Shown one piece after another: positions 1 to 8,501 of a stretch of 64,000 bases of DNA. Made by a program: the position numbers and the translations under genes. This stretch comes from Bog-793 sp963803025 (GTDB lineage Bacteria; Actinomycetota; Acidimicrobiia; Acidimicrobiales; Bog-793): assembly GCA_963803025.1 (NCBI GenBank), contig CAWDKZ010000001.1, positions 56,216 to 120,215 on the forward strand, written 5' to 3'. Each line of letters opens with the position of its first letter. Position 1 is the first letter of the stretch. Below the pieces are notes generated by a model. The model was given only the letters and a program-made list of their open reading frames with translations. It did not search any database and was not told the DNA's origin.

Positions 1-1
1 C

Positions 2-118
2 GATGTCGCGGTGTGGTTTCAACCCGACGAGGTAGCCGTCGTCAAGGCAGGGCAGAGCCTCTCTGTTAGCCGCAGTGGCTCCGCGAGCCCGTCCGTGGTG
101 ATTCGGGGTGCGCCGTGA
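2..118 (+). CDS. 3' end of an unidentified gene (partial, cut by window edge)
   Basis: An open frame runs from the left edge to a TGA at 116-118 and overlaps the GTG start of the next gene in a GTGA arrangement, so the two are probably translationally coupled. The visible 38 residues (DVAVWFQPDEVAVVKAGQ...) match no family I recognise. In related integrated elements the gene before such an ATPase is often a DNA primase/polymerase, but nothing visible here proves that. Confidence 0.5.
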   Translation, partial: DVAVWFQPDEVAVVKAGQSLSVSRSGSASPSVVIRGAP

Positions 119-1410
119 GTGCCGATCGCCCTGAACTCAGCGACGTCGACCTCCAACTCACCGCAAAGACCAAGACCGTGAGCGCGCCGTCGCCCTGTCG
201 GATCATGCGGTCCAAGCGCGCCAGCGAGGTCAAGCCGCAGCGGATCGTCTGGCTGTGGCCGGGTTGGCTACCGGCCGGACGGCTGGCACTCCTCGGCGGT
301 CGACCCGGCGACGGCAAGTCGTCCGTCACGATCGACCTGGCGGCACGGCTCTCGACGGGCTCGCCCCTGCCCGACGGCTATCGCCCGCCCGCGCCCCTGA
401 CGGTGCTGATTCTCAGTGGCGAGGATGACCCCGCCGACACCATCGTGCCCAGACTCCTCGCCGCCGGAGCCAACCTCGAACGCGTCGTCATCGCCAACGG
501 CACCGTCGTCGACACCGAGACGGGCATCGCCCGCCCGTGGATTCTCCCCGCCGACGTGCCGGAGCTGGCGAACCTCGTCCACGAGAACGCCGTCGACCTC
601 TGCGTCATCGACCCGCTGGCCGCCTTCGTCGCGACAGCGGTCGACACTCACCGCGATGCCGCCGTGCGGTCGATGTTGCTCCCCTTGTCGACGATGGCCC
701 GCCACGAGAAGTGCGCGGTGATCGGCGTCCGGCACCATCGGAAAGGTGGTGCCCTCGACGCCCGCGACGCCGGCACCGGGTCCGTCGCCTTCACGGCCGC
801 CGCCCGCATTGAATGGGTGGCCGGTCGCGACCCCGAGGACCCCGGACGTCGCGTCCTCGCCGTCGCCAAGACGAACATCGCCGCCGTCCCACCGTCACGG
901 CTCTACCGGCTCGTCGCGGCCGAAGGCGAGTTCGACACGGTCGCGGTGAGATGGGAGGGCACGTCGACCGTCACCGCCAATGAGCTCGCTAGTGGCCCGG
1001 TGAGCGCCGAGGAGCGGTCCGAGCTTGACGAGGCGGTCGAATTCCTGCGCGAGGTGCTCGCGGCTGGTCCAGTCGAGGCGAACGTCGTCAAGCGCCAGGC
1101 CCACGCGGCCGACATCTCCGAAAAAGGATCACTGAGACGAGCGAAAGATCGGCTCAAAGTTCGATCTCGCAAGCTGCCGGACGGCCCGTGGGTGTGGAGG
1201 CTGCACGACCAAGATGAGCACCGTTCAGCAGAAGGTGCGATGCAATCCGAGCACGCTCACCTTGCTCCCCTTGCTCCCCTTGCTCATCTTCCCTGGTCAG
1301 AGAGAGAGAGAGATAGATGGAGAACTCACCCGAGAGAACACCGAAGGTGTGCAAGATTTGCAAGATGCGGGGTTCTTAGATACTGCACATCTTTCCTGCT
1401 CGGACGGTGA
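115..1410 (+). CDS. RecA-fold AAA ATPase (RepA/DnaB-helicase-like, mobile-element replication type)
   Basis: Predicted P-loop ATPase of the RepA/AAA_25 type used by plasmids, phages and integrated elements for replication. Visible features are a Walker A at about residues 61-70 (GGRPGDGKSS), the strand and acid pair SGEDDPADT near 101-109, a Walker B near 162-167 (LCVIDP), HHRKG near 207-211 and a GTGSVAFTAAAR sensor near 220-231. A C-terminal winged-helix-like segment occupies about 305-370 and ends with PDGPWVWRL. The GTG start overlaps the stop of the upstream frame. After residue 370 the frame crosses three ttgctcccc repeats and an (AG)7 tract and becomes Arg-rich and unlike a protein, whereas another frame continues as GELTRENTEGVQDLQDAGF. 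The true C-terminus may therefore lie in a different frame. Domain assignment is firm; the exact role is inferred. Confidence 0.8.
   Translation: MSADRPELSDVDLQLTAKTKTVSAPSPCRIMRSKRASEVKPQRIVWLWPGWLPAGRLALLGGRPGDGKSSVTIDLAARLSTGSPLPDGYRPPAPLTVLILSGEDDPADTIVPRLLAAGANLERVVIANGTVVDTETGIARPWILPADVPELANLVHENAVDLCVIDPLAAFVATAVDTHRDAAVRSMLLPLSTMARHEKCAVIGVRHHRKGGALDARDAGTGSVAFTAAARIEWVAGRDPEDPGRRVLAVAKTNIAAVPPSRLYRLVAAEGEFDTVAVRWEGTSTVTANELASGPVSAEERSELDEAVEFLREVLAAGPVEANVVKRQAHAADISEKGSLRRAKDRLKVRSRKLPDGPWVWRLHDQDEHRSAEGAMQSEHAHLAPLAPLAHLPWSERERDRWRTHPREHRRCARFARCGVLRYCTSFLLGR
1299..1312 (+). repeat. (AG)7 dinucleotide tract
   Basis: Seven AG units lie inside the 3' part of the ATPase gene, directly after three copies of a ttgctcccc unit. 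The coding character switches frame at this point, so slippage, in the genome or in sequencing, is plausible. Confidence 0.8.
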
Positions 1411-1470
1411 ACCCACGCCCACCGATGACAACCTCGCCGAGTGGGACACAGTGGACACGCCGGAGGCTGA

Positions 1471-1719
1471 AGACCTCGACACGCTCGCCACCAAACCTCC
1501 GCGGGCGCGGCGGCCTTCACACGCCGGCGTGAGGCTCCGCGGGCCTGGCACGCCGAGGTTAAGCGTCCTCAAGGAGCAGGGGCCCTCAGCACGGCGATCC
1601 GCGTCGCGGGTCTGAACGAGGACGAGACGCTCGCCTTGTGCGAGCAGGTGACTGGGCGCGTGCTTCGGTCGCGGGACGACCTGAACGTCGATGAGCACGG
1701 GCCGTGTTGGCTGAGTTGA
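1471..1719 (+). pseudogene. Remnant of a mobile-element gene (C-terminal part)
   Basis: An open frame without a start codon between stops at 1468 and 1717 has the composition of a real protein. It contains WHAEVKRPQGAGALSTAIR and then LALCEQVTGRVLRSRDDL, a pattern (short helix, V-x-GR, SR-DL) like the tails of phage and element recombination or accessory proteins. No ATG, GTG or TTG leads it in a convincing way, so it is either a decayed gene or the shifted continuation of the ATPase gene. Function is not assigned. Confidence 0.45.
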
Positions 1720-1737
1720 TCGCCCGACACGGGGTGA

Positions 1738-2242
1738 GCGTGTCGTAACCGGCGCGCCGATACCAACCAGCCCGCGATCGAGTTCGCTAGCGCGTTCCTC
1801 GCCAAGTGCCTCGACAACGGCGCGCAATCTGTCGAGACGATCACGAGGCAGGCACCCCCGTGCTGTGGGATCAGCGAGGCGACCCTGAGACGGGCGAAGA
1901 CCACGCTCCGGGTGCGAGCGACCAAGACGCCTGAGGGTCCGTGGCAATGGGAGCTCCGCGAAGGCGCTCACACGTGGAGCAGCAAAGACATTAAATCACG
2001 CGTGTCGCATCGTCAGTCATCACGACCCGCGGAGGCGATTGGTCAGATCGAGTCGTCTTTCCCGTGGGCCAGCCGCGAGCAACACGACCGGATCACGGCG
2101 CTGTCGGCCCGAGTCGGATTTGAGGCGTCGAGCGCCTGCTACACCGAGGCCGTCGGTCACCCAATCAGTGAGCTGCGAACCGTGACCGCCGCGCGAGGCC
2201 GACAAGTGGATCGCGGCCCTGAAAAAGCGAGCGCAGCGGTGA
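1738..2242 (+). pseudogene. Decayed second copy of the ATPase winged-helix tail plus a fused fragment
   Basis: The first part, to about 1990, aligns with the C-terminal domain of the ATPase at 115-1410: SEATLRRAKTTLRVR and TPEGPWQWEL here against SEKGSLRRAKDRLKVR and LPDGPWVWRL there. The preceding helix (AIEFASAFL against AVEFLREVL) also matches. The frame has no start codon. Further on, ITALSARVGF, HPISELRTVTAA and then, one frame over, EADKWIAALKKRAQR-stop read as a single C-terminal domain broken by a frameshift near 2190. This is a duplicated and decayed module; its former role is unknown beyond the similarity to the ATPase tail. Confidence 0.55.
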
Positions 2243-2516
2243 AACCGGGCCTGTCGCTCGACGTAGCGCTGGCAGTCCAGATCCGAAAGCACCCGCCTAT
2301 GAGGACAGGGAGGCAGGCCGCGACCCGCTGCCTAACCTCAGGCGCTCGCTCACAGTGTTCGCACCCGAGGACGCCTTCGCAGCGCTCGACGTCGCTGTCG
2401 ACGCTCTCCTACGGGCGACGGAAGGCGACCTCGATAAGCTCGTGGGTGCGCTGTGGCTCGACGACGATCTCGCCGACGACGCCGACGCCTTTGCCACCGG
2501 AGTAACCGGACCATGA
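2223..2516 (+). CDS. Hypothetical acidic short ORF, possibly a gene fragment
   Basis: The open frame overlaps the end of the preceding remnant and ends at TGA 2514. Its C-terminal half (APEDAFAALDVAVDALL... and LVGALWLDDDLADDADAF) is strongly acidic and looks genuinely coding. The first possible start inside it is GTG at 2355, which would give only 53 residues, so the upstream half may be a remnant. No family was recognised. Confidence 0.4.
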   Translation, partial: KSERSGETGPVARRSAGSPDPKAPAYEDREAGRDPLPNLRRSLTVFAPEDAFAALDVAVDALLRATEGDLDKLVGALWLDDDLADDADAFATGVTGP

Positions 2517-3099
2517 GCGCGGGCAGATTTTCGACGCTGGGCAGCCGTACTAACCGCGCCACCCGCCGAGCATTTTCGGCTGTGGAAAACCTGCCGAAAT
2601 CGTCAGTTATCCGCTCTGCGCCCTCGTACACTCCGGAAAGTGTCTTGTCACGCTGTCGGATAACGGACAGGCAGACGGTCTAGGGACGGTCGAATCCGTT
2701 CGGCGCCGATCGGTTTCACCCGGTCACGTCTCCTCCTCAGGCGGCGTAGTCATGGTCTTCAAGTTCCCCCCGAGCAGGAGCGCGGACGTATCGCCGCGGT
2801 CTCGGAGGTCAGCGCCAGGGTTGGTGGTCACCGCTACCGCCTTTCCTCGCGCAGTCCAGTCGCGCACCGTCGCTGTCCAGGGCGCACGGCCGGGCGACTG
2901 TCCGCGCGGGCCGACCTCGACCCCCGGCCCACGCCGAAGGTTCGGCCGTTTACGCGTCGCGGGCTCCTCGGCCCGGTGCGCGCGCGGCCGGGCCGTGTCT
3001 CGAAAGCGAGGTGAACCGTGAGCACTGGAAATCTTGTCATCGACCCGACGTTCATCGCGTCGACTTCGAGTATAGCCTGGAGCTCACACCGAGCAGCCG
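2517..3099. other. Gene-poor stretch with a short inverted repeat
   Basis: No convincing gene is visible. One frame stays open from about 2660 to 3010 and ends in an Arg-rich tail, but it has no start codon, so a decayed gene is possible. The octamer gttatccg near 2610 and its complement cggataac near 2656 form a spaced inverted repeat of unknown meaning. Confidence 0.4.
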
Positions 3100-4927
3100 T
3101 TATGGCCCGGTGTAACTAACTGAAAAACTGTCACTTCCAGGTGCCGACGGTGTCGAGAGGACGACTCCGTTCTGTACGATCTCGTTCCCCTCGCTCGCCG
3201 TCAGGTACCACGGCGACAGGCTGGCGAGCCCCAAGTCCGAGAAGCTCACCGTCCCGTAGTTGGCAAACGGCACGTAGGAACCACTCTATAGTCGTCCTCG
3301 ACGATCCACTCCCCCGTGTAGCCACCGCCATAGGTAAGCGTGGGACTCGTCCCCTGGTAGGTGAACGTGCTACTCCCTATGGGCGCGACCCCCCAGCCCT
3401 CGGTCGTGACCTCAATGCCTTCCAGGCCGGTGGTGAGATCCTCGACGAGCGTCTCCCACTGCCCACAGTTGGTCGTGCAGCCGCTGGTGATCTGGAAGAC
3501 GAACGCCTCGATCGAATCGCCCGGTGAAACTGGGAAGCTGCTGAACTCGAAGGACGCGTACTCGGGTGCAAGCTCCCACCATCCGGAATCCTGCTGGACG
3601 CCATCGACGCAGTCGTCGTCCACACCGGGTCTGGAGAAGGTCGCCCGAGCTGGCCCAGTCGACCAACTCACACCTCCGGTGCCGACCCAGGTGGACTCCC
3701 CGGCATTCGGCGTATCGGCGCAGTTCAGGGTCGGCACGGTCCATTGACCGCTTGCGTCAGTGATTAGCGTGCTGCCCCCCTGGACGACGTAGCCCGACCA
3801 GTTGGGGGATTGCACGAACGATGAAGCTGACTGGGTGAGGCTCGCAGTAGCCGTCGCAGATTGGCTGTCTGAGTTCGTCGCCGTGAAGGTGAAGGTCCAT
3901 TGCTCCGCGGACGAGTTCGACGAGACGGTCAGTACCGTCGTCCCGTTGCACGCCACCGACATCGGGTTGCTGCCCGACCAGAACGTCGGGTTCGCGGATA
4001 GCGAACAGGTCGCGGCGTTCGTCGACAGATCATGAGGGTGACTGACCCGCCGGCCGGCGTCACCGTGCTCACGCTGATGGTGAGAGAAGCCGTGGGAGCG
4101 GGTGGGGTCGTGAAGGCGGGGGCCGTTTGCTCAAGAGTTTGGACAGAGTCTGCCGATTTCCCGTTGGCATTCGTGGCCGTGAAAGTGAAGGTCCATTGCT
4201 GCGCGGACGAGTTCGACGAGACGGTCAGTGTCGTCGTCCCGTTGCGGGGCACCCTCCTCGGGTTGTTGCCCGACCAGAACGCCGGGTTCGCGGACAGCGA
4301 ACAGGTCGAGGCGTTCGTCGACGAGTACGTGAGGGTTATCGAACCGCCCGCAGACGTGAGGGTGCTCGTGCTGATGGTGAGTGAAGCTGTGGGAGCGGGT
4401 GGTGTCGTCGGCGGTGGGGTCGTGGTCGTCGTCGTCGTGGTGGTCGTGGGGGTGGGCGGTGGTGTGAGAGCGGGTGGCGCTCCGGCGACACGCACGCTGC
4501 CGAGCGGGTACCAGTAGGTCTCAGTGCCTCGTCGAAGATAGACGCGGAACGCGACGTTCCGCGTGGTTCGTTCAGAGTTCCCACCAAGTCTCACCGCGTG
4601 GCGGAAGATGCCGTTCGAACAACGCTGCCACGCCTTCGAAAACGCTATGGCGACGGCAGGTGTGCCAGCGACTTCGAGCTTGCAGGTGTTGGCGCTCCGT
4701 AACCTCACGGTGAAGTGAACCACTCCGCCCGTATAAGGCACCGATCGATTACGCACCTGAACCGAGAGTACGACAGGGCTTGTGACGGCTGGGCCGCCTG
4801 ATCTGGCCTCGACACCGACCGTCGCCCCGGCGGACGCTGCAAGCGCCGCGATGACGGCGACCACAAACACGAGGCTGACCGCCGCCACCTTGCCAGTGCG
4901 GCTCAACGAGCGAGCCGACACGTTCAC
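3100..4927 (-). pseudogene. Secreted G1 (glutamic) peptidase with Ig-like repeats, two frame breaks
   Basis: Read on the minus strand from ATG 4927, the protein has a signal peptide (about residues 1-36, ending ALAASAGA), a beta-rich domain, a Pro/Thr linker with a run of ten Thr, two near-identical repeats starting PPAPTASLTIS, and a G1 peptidase domain. The peptidase domain begins NWSGYV and carries the family's catalytic Gln in GQWTVP and Glu in GEWIVED; the end reads VPFANYGTVSF and stops at 3100. Two single-base deletions break it. One is near 4032, where the second repeat loses its frame relative to the first. The other is near 3290, just after the catalytic Glu. G1 peptidases act extracellularly at acid pH. 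The protein is either a pseudogene or intact in vivo with two sequence errors. Confidence 0.75.
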
Positions 4928-5078
4928 GGTACGAACGCTAACTGCGATGTGCCAGCCGCGCCGTCGTTCTTAGCCGCGAAGCGAGAATCGATTGAAAGTG
5001 TCGATGCTCGGCGCTCAATCAAGCCCACGCCCGGAGCACCGCGGAGTCGGCGTAGAGTCGCGACGAGAGGGAATCGCC

Positions 5079-5279
5079 ATGACCGTGCTGCTAGTGCTCG
5101 TGATCCTCGGGACGATCATGTGGATGGCCGCCGACGCCCACTACGCGGGCCGATCTTGGGGAAGCATCGCAGGTTGGGTGCTCGGCGCGGTGCTCCTGTG
5201 GATCGTCGCCTTCCCGTGCTACCTCGTCAGTCGCCGGCACTTCGACGCGACGATCGGCCGAGCACGCGCAAATCGCTAG
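5079..5279 (+). CDS. Small two-helix membrane protein
   Basis: A 66-residue protein with two hydrophobic segments (about residues 2-20, MTVLLVLVILGTIMWM, and 31-52, GWVLGAVLLWIVAFPCYLV) and a short basic tail. The ATG at 5079 sits after gagagggaatcgcc, which holds a weak Shine-Dalgarno. An upstream ATG at 4992 would add a hydrophilic stretch that does not look natural. Small proteins of this layout are common in actinobacterial integrated elements; the function is unknown. Confidence 0.65.
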   Translation: MTVLLVLVILGTIMWMAADAHYAGRSWGSIAGWVLGAVLLWIVAFPCYLVSRRHFDATIGRARANR

Positions 5280-5308
5280 ATGTCTAGGCTTTTCGGGAAG
5301 GGGTCACC

Positions 5309-5488
5309 ATGCCGAGACGCCGGAGCCTCACAAGCCAGCTCTACCGCGCTGCACGATTCTCGAACAACGTCCGCGCCGCCTCGCGGGGTCCGGGCGCCTA
5401 CGCGAAGCGGGTCATGCGCCGGAAGGCTTATGGCCGGTCGATGGGGCTCACCGGCTCGATGCTCAAAGCGCTCGGACTACGGAAGTAG
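5309..5488 (+). CDS. Small basic protein of actinobacterial mobile elements
   Basis: A 59-residue, very basic protein beginning MPRRRSLTSQLYRAARFSN and ending in KALGLRK. An ATG at 5309 follows gaaggggtcacc, a good Shine-Dalgarno at normal spacing. Proteins with the RRRSL-SQLYR-ARLSN-RA-SRGP pattern recur in actinobacterial islands. The charge would suit nucleic-acid binding, but no function is known to me. It lies 30 bp after the membrane protein and may share its transcript. Confidence 0.65.
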   Translation: MPRRRSLTSQLYRAARFSNNVRAASRGPGAYAKRVMRRKAYGRSMGLTGSMLKALGLRK

Positions 5489-5612
5489 GGCGGCACTCCT
5501 ACCCCTTGCCGAAGATTTGGGGCCGTCTTGCACGAATCTGGCGGGAGCAGGCGGTCGAGCACTGCTGGCCAAGGGGCAACGCGGTTAGTTAACCGGAGTA
5601 CCCTGATGTTTG

Positions 5613-5915
5613 ATGCTGGCGACGTTGAGCACCGATGCCCAGTGGGCGGTCTTCGGCATCGTTATCGTCAGTGTTGTTACCTGCCTCGCATTCCTCTGCG
5701 GAATGATTGGGTTGTGGCGACTTGGTGCCGCCGCAAAGCACTGGCAAGACCAATCCGTCGCGCGGTCACTGCCCCCGCCGTCGGCGTCGGCAACCTCCGA
5801 ACATTTCGATGCGGAACGCTGGCGCAATATGTCCCCCGCCGAGCGCCATTACTGGCGCCGAAGGGGCTACCTGCCTCCCCTGGGCTCCAAGCCGCCCGAG
5901 GACTCAAATCCATGA
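5613..5915 (+). CDS. Small single-pass membrane protein
   Basis: About 100 residues. One transmembrane helix lies near residues 11-32 (AVFGIVIVSVVTCLAFLCGM), followed by a soluble tail with ERWRNMSPAERHYWRRRGYLPP. The ATG at 5613 is preferred; a TTG directly before it is an alternative. The family is not recognised. The SPAERHYWRRRGYL stretch resembles short cytosolic tails of unknown island proteins. Confidence 0.55.
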   Translation: MLATLSTDAQWAVFGIVIVSVVTCLAFLCGMIGLWRLGAAAKHWQDQSVARSLPPPSASATSEHFDAERWRNMSPAERHYWRRRGYLPPLGSKPPEDSNP

Positions 5916-5998
5916 GTTTCGCCGGTCGTTAAGCCGATCCCTCCTAGGAGGTGCCAGTTGAACGCCGTCGTCGCGGAGCCTCGCCGCCTTAGATTGAG

Positions 5999-6193
5999 TC
6001 AAGGCGTTTCGGTATGCGATGGGAGCAGATGACTTAATTCCTCTTCGGCGGCGTGCCACTCAGCGTTTGCGACGAGGTAACCCTGACTATCGAAGTCAAC
6101 CGCTTGCAATAGAACAACCATCTCGGCGAGTCGATCGTTCACGATCGAGATCAGCTCGTTCGCTCGTTTAGCTTGGGATTCGGTGAACCTCAT
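5999..6193 (-). CDS. Small hypothetical helical protein
   Basis: A 64-residue, all-helical and mildly acidic protein (MRFTESQAKRANELISIVND...). It sits 50 bp downstream of the HTH gene on the same strand and probably shares its transcript. The family is not recognised; size and helicity would suit a small accessory or toxin-antitoxin-like protein, but nothing specific supports that. Confidence 0.5.
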   Translation of the reverse strand: MRFTESQAKRANELISIVNDRLAEMVVLLQAVDFDSQGYLVANAEWHAAEEELSHLLPSHTETP

Positions 6194-6243
6194 GGGCTCC
6201 GTTCTAGCCGAGCAGGTTCACCGAGAGTGCCGCGCCCGGGTTC

Positions 6244-6834
6244 TCAGATTCCGAGTGACATCAGCCGGCAGACCGAGCACCCGTCGACCGGCTCTGCATG
6301 TTCGAGCTGGTGCTTCTCACTGAGGCGACGGATCTCGGCGTCGAGCTCGTCCTCGGTGACCGTCTCGACCCGAATCTGTGCCGGCGCGTCGAGCCCGAGC
6401 AGCCTGGCCCTGCGTTCCTGCACCCGGAGCAGTCCCATCGCCGCCTGAACGCCTGGGCCGTCGTCGATCATCGGGCGCCGGCTGATCTCGCCAGTCTCGG
6501 GGTCGGGCTGAAGCTCCATGATGACCCGGCCATGATCGACCCGGAAGTGCTCGCGGCCCATCACGCTGAGCAAGTGACGTTCGATGCGATCGAGCTTCGC
6601 CAGCTCCATTCGCCGCGCCTCGATGACACCCTCGGTCGGTACGGCCTGCATGCCACGCTGCACCCGCTCAAAGGCGGTCGAGGTGGATATACCCAGCTTC
6701 TCGCCGATTTGAGCGTAGGTGAGTGACATCGACCGGAGCTCGGCGGCTCGCTGGTCCTGGGCGACAGTCTCAAGCGAGCGGATCGCCCGGCCGCGTCCGT
6801 CCCTCGCTTTGATCGCACTCGTCGGGGCTGTCAT
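6244..6834 (-). CDS. HTH protein, sigma-like/terminase-small-subunit-like
   Basis: A 196-residue protein from ATG 6834 (MTAPTSAIK...). A helix-turn-helix is clear near residues 30-55 (MSLTYAQIGEKLGISTSTAFERVQRG). A long helical middle (ARRMELAKLDRIERHLL) and a C-terminal acidic helix (TEDELDAEIRRL) follow. The layout, an N-terminal HTH then a scaffold listing parameters of DNA-bound partners, resembles phage small terminase subunits and related regulators. The in-frame extension to 6960 runs into the insertion sequence and is not natural. The last residues contain VDGCSVCRLM, a CxxC pair of unknown use. Confidence 0.65.
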   Translation of the reverse strand: MTAPTSAIKARDGRGRAIRSLETVAQDQRAAELRSMSLTYAQIGEKLGISTSTAFERVQRGMQAVPTEGVIEARRMELAKLDRIERHLLSVMGREHFRVDHGRVIMELQPDPETGEISRRPMIDDGPGVQAAMGLLRVQERRARLLGLDAPAQIRVETVTEDELDAEIRRLSEKHQLEHAEPVDGCSVCRLMSLGI

Positions 6835-6887
6835 GGGTCGAATGATACCGGCCGCGACCAGGGAGAATGATGCTTTATGCCTCTGAC

Positions 6888-8492
6888 GAGGCTGTCGCAT
6901 GAATCCCGACGGTCCTGCTCGCGTTTCGCGGCGCGCGGGATGATGGTGCATGCCGATCAATCTGCGCGAGGTCGACCGCGACCAGCTCTATCTGCTCCCG
7001 CCGTCGCTCACGGAGTGGCTGTCCGAGGATCACATCGCGTTCTTCATTCTTGACGTCGTGGCCGAGCTCGATCTCTCCGCCTTCTACGCCGATTACCGGG
7101 AGGACGGCCGGGGTGGCGCCGCCTACGACCCTGCCCTCCAGCTCGCCGTGCTCCTCTATGCCTACTGCGTCGGCGAGCGCTCCTCTCGTCGGATCGAGCG
7201 GCGTCTTCGAGAAGACGTCGCATTCCGCGTCGTCTCGGCGAACCAGCAACTCGACCACGCGACCCTCGCCCGCTTCCGCCGCCGCCACGCCGAGGCGATC
7301 GCCGAGCTGTTCTCCCAGGTGCTCGGGCTTTGCGTTGCCGCAGGGCTCGTCGCCGCAGGTGTCGTCTCGATCGACGGGACGAAAATGGAGGCGAACGCTT
7401 CGGCATGGGCGAACCGGACACGTCATCAGCTCGCCGATGAGATCCTCGCCGAGGCCGAGGCGGCCGATCGAGACGAGGACGAACGGTTCGGGGAGGCCCG
7501 CGGCGACGAGCTCCCGGCGGACTGGGGGAGGCGGGAGGACCGGCGCGCCCGGGTCCGCGAGGCGCTTCGCCAGCTCGACGAAACCGGGCCGTCGGACTAT
7601 GCGAGCCATCTCGTCGCCCGAGAAGCGAGAGAGGCCGCGCTCGGCCACAAGCTCCCGGGGCGCAAGCCCTCGCCGGGGGGCAAGCACGGGAGGGAGCGGC
7701 TCGCGAACCCGACTGACCCGGACTCGCGGATGCTCCGTGCCCGCAACCGCTTCCTCCAGGGTTACAACGCCCAGGCCGCTGTCTCCGAAGACCAGGTGAT
7801 CGTTGCCGCCGAGGTGACGAACGCGGCGAACGACTCGACGATGTTCGCTCCGATGGTGCGCGTCACCGAGGAGAACCTCGAAGGCGCAAGTGCTCCCCCG
7901 GCAGGGACCTTCGTCGCCGACACCGGCTACTGGAGCGTGGACAACGTCACGCTCGAAACCGACGCCGAGGTGCTCATCACGCCGATGCCGGCGACGAAGG
8001 GCGAGCTCGAGCCGGACGATCCTCGGCTCGACGAACGCGGCACCGTGCTCCGGCGTGTCGAACTTGGCGAGATCAGCGTTGCCCAAGCCGCCGAGGAGAT
8101 GGGGATCTCCGAGGGCTGGGCACGCCAGTTGTTCAACGACCGACGACGCGGCCGGGGCGATCCCGCGGTCCTCCGCAAGCAGATGCTCAACCGCCTCGCT
8201 TCACCTGACGGTCGGCACCGCTACGCCCTGCGCAAGGTCACAACCGAGCCCGTCTTCGGCAACATCAAGGCAAATCTCCGCTGCAGACGGTTCTCCGGTC
8301 GCGGGCTCCATGCGGCCCAGAGCGAATGGCGCCTCATCTGCGCCGTGCACAACCTCTTGAAGGTGCGCAACCAACGGTTTCGGGTGGTCTGACCGGTCCA
8401 GACCACCTCCCCCGGTGGGCGATCAGCCCAAACCGGCGAAAGAACGTCGATGGAGCAGCTGAGGCGTCCCGCATCAATCATGCGACAGCCTC
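6888..8492 (+). mobile_element. Intact IS1182-family insertion sequence (1605 bp)
   Basis: The ends are 15-bp perfect inverted repeats, GAGGCTGTCGCATGA at 6888-6902 and its complement at 8478-8492. The tetranucleotide TGAC flanks both ends (6884-6887 and 8493-8496), as expected for a target duplication. The element carries one complete transposase gene. It lies in the short gap between the HTH gene (minus) and the ASCH gene (plus), separating their starts without cutting either. Confidence 0.85.
6950..8392 (+). CDS. IS1182-family DDE transposase
   Basis: A 480-residue protein that is full length for the family. The N-terminal DUF772-type helical domain is recognisable (LPPSLTEWLSEDHIAFFI, then ALLLYAY-type text near 65-72). 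The catalytic triad is D142 (SIDGTKME), D324 (VADTGYWS) and E433 (TTEPVFGNIK). A basic linker (RKPSPGGKHGRER) precedes the second Asp, as in other IS1182 members, and a helix-turn-helix-like insert (ISVAQAAEEMGISEGWARQLF) sits between D324 and E433. No frame break is seen, so it is probably functional. Confidence 0.92.
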   Translation: MPINLREVDRDQLYLLPPSLTEWLSEDHIAFFILDVVAELDLSAFYADYREDGRGGAAYDPALQLAVLLYAYCVGERSSRRIERRLREDVAFRVVSANQQLDHATLARFRRRHAEAIAELFSQVLGLCVAAGLVAAGVVSIDGTKMEANASAWANRTRHQLADEILAEAEAADRDEDERFGEARGDELPADWGRREDRRARVREALRQLDETGPSDYASHLVAREAREAALGHKLPGRKPSPGGKHGRERLANPTDPDSRMLRARNRFLQGYNAQAAVSEDQVIVAAEVTNAANDSTMFAPMVRVTEENLEGASAPPAGTFVADTGYWSVDNVTLETDAEVLITPMPATKGELEPDDPRLDERGTVLRRVELGEISVAQAAEEMGISEGWARQLFNDRRRGRGDPAVLRKQMLNRLASPDGRHRYALRKVTTEPVFGNIKANLRCRRFSGRGLHAAQSEWRLICAVHNLLKVRNQRFRVV

Positions 8493-8501
8493 TGACCAGG
8501 G

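Noticed and set aside
2752..3021. 89-codon plus-strand ORF overlapping a short GTG-started ORF
   Set aside because: Pro/Arg/Ser-rich, no family, and a parallel frame looks equally coding; the short ORF after it overlaps the 3' end of the G1 peptidase gene.
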